From Microcaldota archaeon (GTDB taxonomy: Archaea; Micrarchaeota; Micrarchaeia; Micrarchaeales; CABMGC01): a stretch of 38,454 nt of DNA. The stretch covers positions 1 to 38,454 of the forward strand of contig JAGDYD010000017.1 in the NCBI GenBank assembly GCA_023256515.1, in the 5' to 3' direction. How positions within the stretch are numbered: the stretch's first letter is position 1; each line of letters begins with the position of its first letter. Both the position numbers and the translations under genes were made by a program. The notes below the pieces were generated by a model. The model searched no databases and had not been told where the DNA came from. It saw only the letters and a program-made list of their open reading frames with translations. Shown in pieces: positions 1 through 8,237 of this stretch.

Positions 1-65
1 TGCCAATGATTGAAACGAACCTTGAAACCGTGAGGAACCCCACGAATTTATTCGTCGGGAAGATG

Positions 66-233
66 TCAGATCTTTGTGAACGCTTCTGCGAACTTCTTGC
101 TGAACTTTATAGAGCCGTAATAGTCATCTGAAAGCTTTATCCCTCTTTCGTTTACTCTCATTGTTGGGCATCCCGCGTTCGGATCGAAATGTGTGAGCAC
201 AACAACTAAACCATTGCTTTTTAGCAGTCTCAT
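66..233 (-). CDS. hypothetical 55-aa protein
   Basis: Minus-strand ORF read by eye: MRLLKSNGLVVVLTHFDPNAGCPTMRVNERGIKLSDDYYGSIKFSKKFAEAFTKI*. Too short for the supplied track. No recognised family. Confidence 0.35.
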   Translation of the reverse strand: MRLLKSNGLVVVLTHFDPNAGCPTMRVNERGIKLSDDYYGSIKFSKKFAEAFTKI

Positions 234-322
234 ATTAATCAATGAATATTAAAAAGCATTTATTTTTATTCTTTTCTTAAAAACATCTTTACTCCTCTGC
301 AAAGACCGTTACTGTGAATATA

Positions 323-1003
323 CTAGCCATCAATTTTAGATTTTATTTGTGCAATTTCCTCTTCCGAAAGCTTGTCCTTGAGCACATTCAGCATTGTGCC
401 AATGTCTGTGATAGCTCTGAGTTTAATGCCAGATTTTTCAATCTCAATCTTTGCGTTTTTGCTTGATCTGTCTATAACCACATATATTCCCTTTATCTCC
501 ACGTTTTTGATCCCAAGAACCTTTGCCTGATACTTTACCTGTTCTATTGCAAGTTCCTTGCTCGCGAAAGATGTCACTACATCATCAAACAGATACAATT
601 TGTCGTTCTCGCATAGCAAGCCTTCGACAAGGGAATGTTGGCCATGGTGTTCTAGGTATGCGGATATTTCGGAAGGTTTGGTTATCTCCTCTGGCAACTT
701 GCGGGTATAGAGCACAGGTATACCGCACTCTAGCCCAACACCGCTTGCTATCGGAACTCCCGCAGTAGCTATGCCCACAATCTTCGTCCCCGCATCTATA
801 TCTTCTTTTCTTAGCATCTCGCAAAAAGCTCTAGAGACATCGGCAAAGAGATCGGGAAAAGAAGGAAGGGGCCTTAGATTTATATAAAAAGGGCTCCAGG
901 AGCCGTCAGCCAAAGTCCATCCCTCCGGCCTGTCTCTTAAAGTAAGAAAAAGTCCGTAGTCATAAATCTTCCTTATTATACTGTTTTCTAGCTTGTTTGG
1001 CAT
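323..1003 (-). CDS. pyrE: orotate phosphoribosyltransferase-like protein
   Basis: 226 aa; phosphoribosyltransferase features such as ADGSWSPFYINLR, KIVGIATAGVPIASGVGLECGIPVLYTRK and YLFDDVVTS. Confidence 0.85.
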   Translation of the reverse strand: MPNKLENSIIRKIYDYGLFLTLRDRPEGWTLADGSWSPFYINLRPLPSFPDLFADVSRAFCEMLRKEDIDAGTKIVGIATAGVPIASGVGLECGIPVLYTRKLPEEITKPSEISAYLEHHGQHSLVEGLLCENDKLYLFDDVVTSFASKELAIEQVKYQAKVLGIKNVEIKGIYVVIDRSSKNAKIEIEKSGIKLRAITDIGTMLNVLKDKLSEEEIAQIKSKIDG

Positions 1004-1117
1004 AGAAATTGTTAATTTGTTGAGCGTAAAGATTATAAAGGTATTTCCTCATATTATTAATGCTTTTTATAATGCTTTTGGCATTATCAGTGAAAATTGC
1101 GTCTCGCAATTGGATTT

Positions 1118-1146
1118 AGTCTTGAGGAGTGCAAAGAGGCTCGCAA
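1118..1146 (+). other. 5' arm of 16S rRNA processing stem
   Basis: AGTCTTGAGGA (1118-1128), GAGGC (1136-1140) and TCGCAA (1141-1146) are complementary to TCCTCAAGACT (3180-3190), GCCTC (3167-3171) and TTGCGA (3159-3164) on the other side of the 16S. Confidence 0.8.
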
Positions 1147-2216
1147 TTGCTTTTCGCGGCAAATCGACTCCAGTCGATGCTGCTGGAGGGCACTGCTATC
1201 AGATTTCGACAGCCATGCAAGTTCGCCCAACGGCTTCGTTGAGCGGCGTACGGCTCAGTAACGCGTAGTCAACCTAATGTAAGGAGGGGGATAACCTCGG
1301 GAAACTGAGGATAATACCCCATAGGCTAGGGATCCTGGAAGGGGCCTTAGCCGAAAGGTACGCAAATTGCAGCGCAACCACCTTACAATGGGACTGCGTC
1401 GGATCAGGCAGATGGCGGGGTAACGGCCCACCATACCTATGACCCGTAGGGGCTATGGAAGTAGGAGCCCCGAGAAGGGCACTGAGACAAGGGCCCTAGC
1501 GCTACGGCGTGCAGCAGGCGCGAAAACTCCACAATGCGCGAAAGCGTGATGGGGGAAGTCTGAGTGATGCACTTCGGTGCATCTTTTGCCAAGTATAGCA
1601 AGCTTGGCGAATAAGTGCTGGGTAAGACGGGTGGCAGCCGCCACGGTAATACCCGCGGCACAAGTGGTGTCCACGATTATTGGGCTTAAAGCGTCCGTAG
1701 CCGGTTGGAAAAGTCTCATGTGAAATATAGGTGCTTAACGCCTATGCTTGCACGAGATACTATCCGACTAGGGAGTGGGTGAGGTTGGGAGTACTTATAG
1801 GGGAGGGGTTAAATCCTGTAATCCTATAAGGACTACCGGTGGCGAAGGCGCCCAACCAGAACACATCCGACGGTGAGTGACGAAGGCTAGGAGAACGAAT
1901 CGGATTAGATACCCGAGTAGCCCTAGCAGTAAATTATGCAGACTCTGGTGTTGCACTTGCTATGAGCTGGTGCAGTACCGTAGGGAAACTGTTAAGTCTG
2001 CCGCCTGGGGAGTACGGCCGCAAGGTTGAAACTTAAAGCAATTGGCGGGGGAGCACACAAGGGGTGGATGCTACGGTTTAATTGAATCCAACGTCGGAAA
2101 CATTACCTGGAGCGACGGCAAGATGAAGGTCAGGCTAAAGACCTTACCAGATGAGCCGAGAGGTGGTGCATGGCGATCGTCAGTTCGTGGTGTGAACTGT
2201 CCGGTTAAGTCCGGTA

Positions 2217-2705
2217 AGCAATTGAGTGATGCAATGAAAGCGAAACTAAGCAAAGAATTTTGCTATCTTGCCGGCCTTTCGAGGCTGAGCAAGGAAGAGA
2301 AGTCTAAGGTAAGCGCAAAGAGCGAGATAAAGGAGATAATAGAGAGATTCGTGGAAATAGCAGTAAAGCTCGGCGTAGAGCCGAGGAAGATAGTCGTGGA
2401 AGAGAATGAAACATTTTTCTACCATTCCAAGATAGCTAGACAGATAAGAAAAATAAGGGAAAATGAGATAAAAGTATTCAGGCACAGAAACGAGTTGTCA
2501 TCTAGCTACATAGCTGGCATATTCGATGCGAGAGGGAGCATAAGGTCAAAGAGCGTGGAGATTTCTTCAATGAAGCCAAGCGAGGCGATAATGCTGGAGA
2601 ATCTTGGCATGCATGTAAGGGGAAACAGGATTGCAAACATAAGCGAGTTTATCATGCTTATAAAAGGCTATAGTCTTCGCATAGAGCTCATTCAATTGCC
2701 CGGTA
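2217..2705 (+). other. archaeal-type (BHB) intron in 16S rRNA
   Basis: Interrupts the conserved GTTAAGTCCGGTAA/CGAACGAGACCC segment (E. coli about 1093-1102). CCGGTAA is repeated at both ends (2211-2217, 2700-2706). CCGG/CCGG core with TAA bulges, closed inside by GCAATTGA/TCAATTGC. Length 489 nt. Confidence 0.9.
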
Positions 2706-2725
2706 ACGAACGAGACCCTCGCTGA
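2234..2725 (+). CDS. LAGLIDADG-type intron-encoded protein (homing endonuclease/maturase-like)
   Basis: Intron ORF MKAKLSKEFCYLAGLSRLSKEEK...SSYIAGIFDARGSI...FIMLIKGYSLRIELI with two LAGLIDADG-like motifs. ATG at 2234 preceded by GTGAT. Frame stays open past the intron end and stops in 16S exon 2. Confidence 0.8.
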   Translation: MKAKLSKEFCYLAGLSRLSKEEKSKVSAKSEIKEIIERFVEIAVKLGVEPRKIVVEENETFFYHSKIARQIRKIRENEIKVFRHRNELSSSYIAGIFDARGSIRSKSVEISSMKPSEAIMLENLGMHVRGNRIANISEFIMLIKGYSLRIELIQLPGNERDPR

Positions 2726-3158
2726 CAGTTGCTACAGGTCTAGCGATAGATCTGGCACTCTGTTGGGACCGCCTCTGTTTAAAGAGGAGGAAGGAGAGGG
2801 CGACGGTACGTCAGTATGCCCCGAATCTCCAGGGCTACACGCGGCATACAAAGGTTGGTACAATGGGTTGCAACTCCGAAAGGAGAAGCTAATCCCCTAA
2901 AACCAACCGAAGTTCGGATTGAGGGCTGGAACTCGCCCTCATGAAGCTGGAATCCCTAGTAATCGCTTGTCACTATCGAGCGGTGAATATGTCCCCGCTC
3001 CTTGCACACACTGCCTGTCAGGTCATCCAAATGGGGTGCTAGTGAGGCGGCATCTTCATGGTGCTGTCGAACTAATATTCCGTGAGGAGGGCCAAGTCAT
3101 AACAAGGTATCCGTAGGGGAACCTGCGGATAGATCACCTCAATTATTAGTGTGCAAAG

Positions 3159-3190
3159 TTGCGAAAGCCTCGCATAATTTCCTCAAGACT
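3159..3190 (+). other. 3' arm of 16S rRNA processing stem
   Basis: TTGCGA-AA-GCCTC...TCCTCAAGACT, complementary to 1118-1146. Confidence 0.8.
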
Positions 3191-3274
3191 ATGTCATTAT
3201 CATAAGGTTTAAATAACCTCTATGATATATATAAACGAGATTATCTCGTTATTTGATGTTTAAAGGTGAAAAAG

Positions 3275-4543
3275 ATGGCAGAAAAACCACACATGAATTT
3301 GATCTTTATAGGCCATATAGACCACGGAAAATCTACAACAGTAGGAAGGCTTCTTTATGAAACAGGGGCTATAAGCGAGCAGGATATAAAGAAGATGAAA
3401 GAAGAAGCTGCAAAATACAACAAGCCAACATTTGAGTTCGCTTTCGTTATGGACCAGCTAAAGGAAGAAAGAGAAAGAGGAATTACAATAGATATAGCCC
3501 ACAAAGAATTTCAGACACCTAAATACTACTTCACAATAATAGATGCCCCTGGACATAGGGACTTTGTAAAGAACATGATTACAGGAGCAAGCCAAGCTGA
3601 TGCTGCAGTATTAGTTGTATCATGCGTAGATGGTGTGCAGGCTCAAACAAGAGAGCATGCCTATCTTGCAAAGGTTTTGGGAATAAATCAGCTTGTAGTT
3701 GGTATAAACAAGATGGATGCTGCAAACTACGATAGAGTAAAATACGAAGAAGCAAAGAATTCAATAATGAATTTGCTTAAGACAATAGGCTATGATACAA
3801 GCAAGATAATGGCAATACCTTATTCTGCTCTTGCTGGAGACAATGTAAAAACAAAGTCAGACAAAATGCCATGGTATAATGGGCCTACACTCCTAGAAGC
3901 ACTTGATACATTCCAAGTCCCTCCAAAGCCGGTTGACAAGCCATTAAGGTTGCCAATACAAGATGTTTACAGCATATCAGGTTTCGGTACAGTGCCTGTA
4001 GGAAGAGTAGAGACAGGAGTGATGAAGCCAGGCGACCAAATAATAATAATGCCTCCTGGTGTAAAGGCAGAGGTTAAAAGTATTGAGATGCACCACCAGC
4101 AGCTTCAGAAGGCAGAGCCTGGTGACAACATAGGATTCAACATAAAAGGTGTAGACAAGAAAGACATAAAGAGAGGCGATGTCGTTGGTCCTGTGAGCAA
4201 TCCACCTACAGTTGCACAAGAGTTTACTGCTCAAATAGTAGTAATAAACCACCCTACAGCAATAGCTCCTGGTTATACCCCTGTATTCCACATACACACA
4301 GCTCAGGTTGCAGCTACAATAACAGAGATCATCGAAAAGAAGGATCCTAAGACTGGCCAGTCATTGCAGAAAAACCCAGAGTTCATAAAGAATGGCGATG
4401 TCGCAATAGTAAAGATAAGGCCAACAAAGCCAGTAGTTGTCGAGAAATACAGCGAATTCCCACAGCTTGGAAGGTTTGCAATAAGAGATATGGGCCAGAC
4501 AGTTGCTGCAGGAGTAGTCCTTGATGTAGTGAAGAAAGAATAA
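3275..4543 (+). CDS. tuf: translation elongation factor EF-1alpha
   Basis: [24 protein letters not shown] and NKMD motifs; start at ATG 3275 after GGTGA (track begins at GTG 3266). Confidence 0.97.
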   Translation: MAEKPHMNLIFIGHIDHGKSTTVGRLLYETGAISEQDIKKMKEEAAKYNKPTFEFAFVMDQLKEERERGITIDIAHKEFQTPKYYFTIIDAPGHRDFVKNMITGASQADAAVLVVSCVDGVQAQTREHAYLAKVLGINQLVVGINKMDAANYDRVKYEEAKNSIMNLLKTIGYDTSKIMAIPYSALAGDNVKTKSDKMPWYNGPTLLEALDTFQVPPKPVDKPLRLPIQDVYSISGFGTVPVGRVETGVMKPGDQIIIMPPGVKAEVKSIEMHHQQLQKAEPGDNIGFNIKGVDKKDIKRGDVVGPVSNPPTVAQEFTAQIVVINHPTAIAPGYTPVFHIHTAQVAATITEIIEKKDPKTGQSLQKNPEFIKNGDVAIVKIRPTKPVVVEKYSEFPQLGRFAIRDMGQTVAAGVVLDVVKKE

Positions 4544-4551
4544 ATGATTGC

Positions 4552-4857
4552 ATGCCAGTAGCCAGGATAAAACTTATAAGCAGAAATGCGAATGACGTCA
4601 AAAGCATAGCCAATCAAATAATAGAAATAGCAAAAGCTTTGAATATTAAGTACAAGGGGCCAATACCCCTCCCAACAAGGGTTCTAAGAATTACTACAAG
4701 GAAAACCCCTTGCGGTGATGGAAGCCATACATTTGAGCACTGGGAAATGCGCATGCACAAATGGATTGTGGAAATAGACGGCAGCGAGCAGGCACTTAGG
4801 CAAGTAACGAGAATACCAGTCCCTGATACAGTTCAAATAGAAATGACCCTTAGCTGA
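4552..4857 (+). CDS. rpsJ: ribosomal protein S10 (uS10)
   Basis: KGPIPLPTRVLRITTRKTPCGDGSHTFEHWEMRMHKW; located just after EF-1alpha as in other archaea. Confidence 0.95.
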   Translation: MPVARIKLISRNANDVKSIANQIIEIAKALNIKYKGPIPLPTRVLRITTRKTPCGDGSHTFEHWEMRMHKWIVEIDGSEQALRQVTRIPVPDTVQIEMTLS

Positions 4858-4959
4858 TCTTTTTTTGCATATCTTTTTAAAGCTTTTTTTGTTTTTCGAC
4901 AATCCTATAAATATCAAAGACTCTTTTTAAATATTTGTGTATAATGATTATTGATTTAT

Positions 4960-5169
4960 ATGAACGCTGTAGAGAAAATAGATAAAGAAACAGATTCGTC
5001 TAATTTCAAAGATGAAATCGGGTACCTTGGTAGTGACCTATTGCCGAGGGCAAAAGGGGTACGTGCAATAGATCAGCAAAATGATCAGCAAAAAGAACAG
5101 CAAGAGAAACAAGATCTTACCAAATTAAGAAGGCGAAGTAAATTTGAAGACGAATTTGATATGTTATAA
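4960..5169 (+). CDS. hypothetical small charged, Gln-rich protein
   Basis: ORF MNAVEKIDKETDSSNFKDEIGYLGSDLLPRAKGVRAIDQQNDQQKEQQEKQ...; no recognised family. Confidence 0.45.
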   Translation: MNAVEKIDKETDSSNFKDEIGYLGSDLLPRAKGVRAIDQQNDQQKEQQEKQDLTKLRRRSKFEDEFDML

Positions 5170-5238
5170 CCTAATTCTGAGATTTTTATTTTTTATTTTT
5201 ATAACCTAAAAGTTTAAAAAGAAAAGAAAAAAGATCTT

Positions 5239-5808
5239 TTATACTTTGGTGGTTATTGGCACAATTGGTAAGTTATTAATAATAGAAAGACGTATAGTAA
5301 TTACTATTATAGCAATTACTATGCTTGTTATCAAAATCACTCCAAAAGCAGCTAGTTTGCTGGTTTTCTGCTGGTTTGACAATGCAAATATAGATATTAC
5401 AAATCCCCATATTTCAAAAATGATTGGCAAGAATGAAATGATGGGTATCAACTCTAGCCATAGAAATATTATTATTGGCATATATCCATAAACTACCGCT
5501 GTAAATGTCTTATTGTAGCCTCCTTTAAATAATTTGAATAGCTTGCCAAATATCTGGTAAAGGAAAGCAGAGACAAAGAACATAATGGGCACAAGCACAA
5601 GAAACGTTAATAAGCTAGACCCAACTAAAAATGCCCCTATAACTCCTCCTACAAAAATAAACACTGTCAGTATGTATATTATAAAAGGTATGGCCAATAC
5701 CTTATAGTAAAACAAGATGGATTGGCTTATGCTCCTTTCTTTCATTGTTGCAGTCTGTGGATGCAACATTATGTTAAGCCCTTCTTTTATTTCTTCTATA
5801 AAGATCAT
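5239..5808 (-). CDS. Yip1-domain-like membrane protein
   Basis: 189 aa with about 5 hydrophobic segments, FKGGYNKTFTAVVYGYMPII and C-terminal FALSNQQKTSKLAAFGVILI, typical of archaeal YIP1-family proteins. Confidence 0.65.
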   Translation of the reverse strand: MIFIEEIKEGLNIMLHPQTATMKERSISQSILFYYKVLAIPFIIYILTVFIFVGGVIGAFLVGSSLLTFLVLVPIMFFVSAFLYQIFGKLFKLFKGGYNKTFTAVVYGYMPIIIFLWLELIPIISFLPIIFEIWGFVISIFALSNQQKTSKLAAFGVILITSIVIAIIVITIRLSIINNLPIVPITTKV

Positions 5809-5888
5809 CTAATCACTGACTTTATTATAGAGTTAATCTTTATATATAATGCCTAAATTAAATATGGCTAAACCAGTCCTTGGTAAAG

Positions 5889-5898
5889 TATAAAAATC
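5889..5898 (+). promoter_or_regulatory. putative TATA box of 5S rRNA
   Basis: TATAAAAATCTTTTT about 28 nt upstream of the 5S 5' end. Confidence 0.5.
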
Positions 5899-5918
5899 TT
5901 TTTGAGCATAAAAATAAG

Positions 5919-6035
5919 TGCCAAACGGCCATAGGAGCAGGGTAACGCCCGATCCCTTACCGAACTCGGAAGCTAAGCCTGCTCACGATATGAAATACTG
6001 CCCAATAGGGTGGGAAAGCATATTGCTGTTTGGCA
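5919..6035 (+). rRNA. rrf: 5S ribosomal RNA
   Basis: Terminal stem TGCCAAAC/GTTTGGCA, internal ACCGAACTCGGAAGCTAAGCC, about 117 nt. Confidence 0.95.
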
Positions 6036-6041
6036 TTTTGT

Positions 6042-7064
6042 CTACTTCTCTCTCACATATAGCTCTTCTATAGCACTTATCAGTATATCTTTATATTCAT
6101 TGTTTGGCAACTGGTCGCTAAACTCTTTTACCTTCTCTTCAGCAGATTGGCCGTATCTCTTTGCAACCTCCTTTGCATAGCCTATGCCATCATATTTTTC
6201 TATAAGCCCTCTAAGATAATCAATCTCATCTTTTGTCTTGTCTTTCCTATCCTTTGCGTATATTGCATCTATTTTCTCTTTCTCTTCATTTGTTGCGTTT
6301 CTATATGTATGCAATATTATCAAAGTAACCTTTCCTTCATAGAGGTCTCCAAAATTCTTTTTGCCAAACTTCTTTTCATCTCCAACCATATCTAATATAT
6401 CATCTGTAATCTGGAAGGCTATTCCTGCATCTTTGCCTATGCTTTTCAATTTTTCTAGTACATTATCGTTTTGATTTGCTGCTATAGCTCCTATCTGCAA
6501 TGGTCCATATACTGTATAATAGCATGTTTTGCTGTCTGCTATCCTATAATATAAGCTCTCATCGACTCCTGCGAGCTTTTTTGTATGGTGTATAAATTCA
6601 TTTTCAATATGCTGGCCTACTACAGTATATTCTAGCATATCATAAAATTTTTCATACATTCTTTTTCCTTTCTGCGGGCCATACTTTATTGTATAATCAT
6701 GAAGCATTCTCCACATTGCCATATGGCCAAGGTTGCTTGCATTCATAGCATGTATCCAGCCATATAGTTTTTGTATTGCTGGCTTCCCTCTCCTTAGATC
6801 AGAGTCATCTTCACAATCATCTTGCATTAGTATCCAGTCTTCAGAAAGCTGCTGTGCTGCTGCAGGTAGCATTAGCTCATCTAAGCTTGCTCCAAAAAGC
6901 TGGCCGCTTAAAAGCACAAGGCCAGGCCTCCTATAGCTGCCTTGCCTATCTATATAATCCCTAGCTATCTGGTAAAAGCTCTTTGGCTCTTTAATTGGCA
7001 CATAATTGCAGATTGTAGAATATATGCTCTGCCTATGCTTTTCTATATACTCTTTAAAGTTCAT
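6042..7064 (-). CDS. idsA: polyprenyl (geranylgeranyl/farnesyl) diphosphate synthase
   Basis: Two Asp-rich motifs: MQDDCEDDSDLRRGKPA and FQITDDILDMVGDEKKFGKK. Confidence 0.92.
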   Translation of the reverse strand: MNFKEYIEKHRQSIYSTICNYVPIKEPKSFYQIARDYIDRQGSYRRPGLVLLSGQLFGASLDELMLPAAAQQLSEDWILMQDDCEDDSDLRRGKPAIQKLYGWIHAMNASNLGHMAMWRMLHDYTIKYGPQKGKRMYEKFYDMLEYTVVGQHIENEFIHHTKKLAGVDESLYYRIADSKTCYYTVYGPLQIGAIAANQNDNVLEKLKSIGKDAGIAFQITDDILDMVGDEKKFGKKNFGDLYEGKVTLIILHTYRNATNEEKEKIDAIYAKDRKDKTKDEIDYLRGLIEKYDGIGYAKEVAKRYGQSAEEKVKEFSDQLPNNEYKDILISAIEELYVREK

Positions 7065-7083
7065 AAAATCAACATTATAGATA

Positions 7084-7839
7084 CTATCTAGCTATTTTTA
7101 TCTTTTTTGATCCATACAGGCAAATGCCTCTTATTGGACATTGAGTGCATAGGGGTTCTTTTTTGCAGTAATTCTTTGCAAGCTCTACAAATTGTGCATG
7201 GAAATCCTTATATAATTCTAGCTCTGGCTTTAAGCTCTTTTCAAAATAAGATTTAAGCTCGTCATAATTAATATCATCATTTATTCCATAAATCCTACTC
7301 ATTATCCTCTTTGTATACGCGTCTATTACAAAAGTTGGCTTTTCTGCTGCATACAATATTATAGAATCTGCCGTTTCTTTTCCTATGCCATTTAAGCTTA
7401 GCAATTCTTCGCGCAGCTCATCTTTGCTTTTATTGAAAAAAGAATCTAAAGAACCATATTTGTCTTTTATATATTTGAAAAGATTTCTTAGCCTATATGC
7501 CTTTTGTTTGTAGAAGCCGCTGGGCTTTATTGCTTCCTCTATTTCTTTCAAGCTAGAATTTGCTATTTTTTCTTCAGAAAGCAAGCCCTTTTCCTTTAGC
7601 CTCTTTATTGCTTTTTCTACATTTTTCCATGCAGTATTCTGTGTAAGTATAGCCCCTACAACTATCTCTGTCTTTGTTTCGCCAGGCCACCAATTCAAAA
7701 ATCCAAAATGTGATCTAAGCCTTCTATAAAGCTCTTTTAGCCCTGGCCCATTCTTCAAAGCTTTATCTCTCCAGAGTTTATTTTTGCTATTATCTCTTTT
7801 GGATCCTTTCCTTCGCATGTTATATTCATACTTTTGCAT
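7084..7839 (-). CDS. endonuclease III-related DNA glycosylase (HhH-GPD)
   Basis: LLSLNGIGKETADSIILYAAEKPTFVIDAYTKR and C-terminal Fe-S cysteines CKKEPLCTQCPIRGIC. The true start is probably internal; the track start overlaps the L11 3' end. Confidence 0.85.
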   Translation of the reverse strand: MQKYEYNMRRKGSKRDNSKNKLWRDKALKNGPGLKELYRRLRSHFGFLNWWPGETKTEIVVGAILTQNTAWKNVEKAIKRLKEKGLLSEEKIANSSLKEIEEAIKPSGFYKQKAYRLRNLFKYIKDKYGSLDSFFNKSKDELREELLSLNGIGKETADSIILYAAEKPTFVIDAYTKRIMSRIYGINDDINYDELKSYFEKSLKPELELYKDFHAQFVELAKNYCKKEPLCTQCPIRGICLYGSKKIKIAR

Positions 7840-8222
7840 GTTCCAAGCACTTGCTTTACTTTTTCAGCAAAACTCTTCCCATATAGCATGCTTTCCTTCG
7901 CTTTGGCTATCTTCTTTACTTGCTCCAATGTTATGTTGCCAGCTACTTCATCTTTGCTTTTTGCCCCGTGCTGTATGCCCAATTCCTTTAAAATAAGCGC
8001 GCTTGTTTGAGGAGAGCCGACTTCTACTCTGTAATTCTTAGTTGCCGGATCTACAATAACCTTTACAGGCACTTTTATGCCTTCAAATGATTTTGTTTTT
8101 TGGTTTATTTCATCAACTATCTTTGCAATGTTTACCCCCAAAGGGCCTAGTGCAGGTCCAAATGGTGGCCCTCCTGTGGCTTTTCCTCCTTCAATCAATC
8201 CATTAATTACAACTTCAGCCAT
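7755..8222 (-). CDS. rplK: ribosomal protein L11 (uL11)
   Basis: GGPPFGPALGPLGVNIAKIVDEIN... classic uL11 N-terminus. Confidence 0.97.
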   Translation of the reverse strand: MAEVVINGLIEGGKATGGPPFGPALGPLGVNIAKIVDEINQKTKSFEGIKVPVKVIVDPATKNYRVEVGSPQTSALILKELGIQHGAKSKDEVAGNITLEQVKKIAKAKESMLYGKSFAEKVKQVLGTCKSMNITCEGKDPKEIIAKINSGEIKL

Positions 8223-8237
8223 AAAAACACCTAAACA

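Larger units (their letters stand above)
1166..3140 (+). rRNA. rrs: 16S ribosomal RNA, interrupted by a 489-nt intron (about 1486 nt spliced)
   Basis: 5' end ACTCCAGTCGATGCTGCTGGAGG aligns to archaeal ATTCCGGTTGATCCTGCCGGAGG; internal landmarks ATTAGATACCC, GGCAAGATGAAGGTCAGGC, CAAGTCATAACAAGG; 3' end AGATCACCTC. Confidence 0.95.

Noticed and set aside
36-60. Hairpin CCC-ACGAAT-TT-ATTCGT-C-GGG near the left edge as a structured ncRNA
   Set aside because: Short, at the window edge, and without recognisable SRP, RNase P or box C/D features.
1104-1149. Repeated CTCGCAATTG upstream of 16S as a mobile or CRISPR-like repeat
   Set aside because: Only two copies; the second forms part of the 16S processing stem and the first forms a local hairpin (AATTGCG-TCT-CGCAATT).
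993-3116. Track ORFs inside or across the 16S gene (993-1268, 1437-1661, 1453-1719, 2071-2253, 2919-3116)
   Set aside because: They lie on conserved rRNA sequence with no protein-like motifs; only the intron ORF is credible.
4857-4910. T-rich tract after S10 as a hairpin terminator
   Set aside because: Poly-T runs are present and archaeal termination is plausible, but such tracts are common in this AT-rich sequence and there is no distinguishing structure.
3579-4917. Antisense ORFs opposite EF-1alpha and S10
   Set aside because: Shadow ORFs of strongly supported genes, with low-complexity composition.
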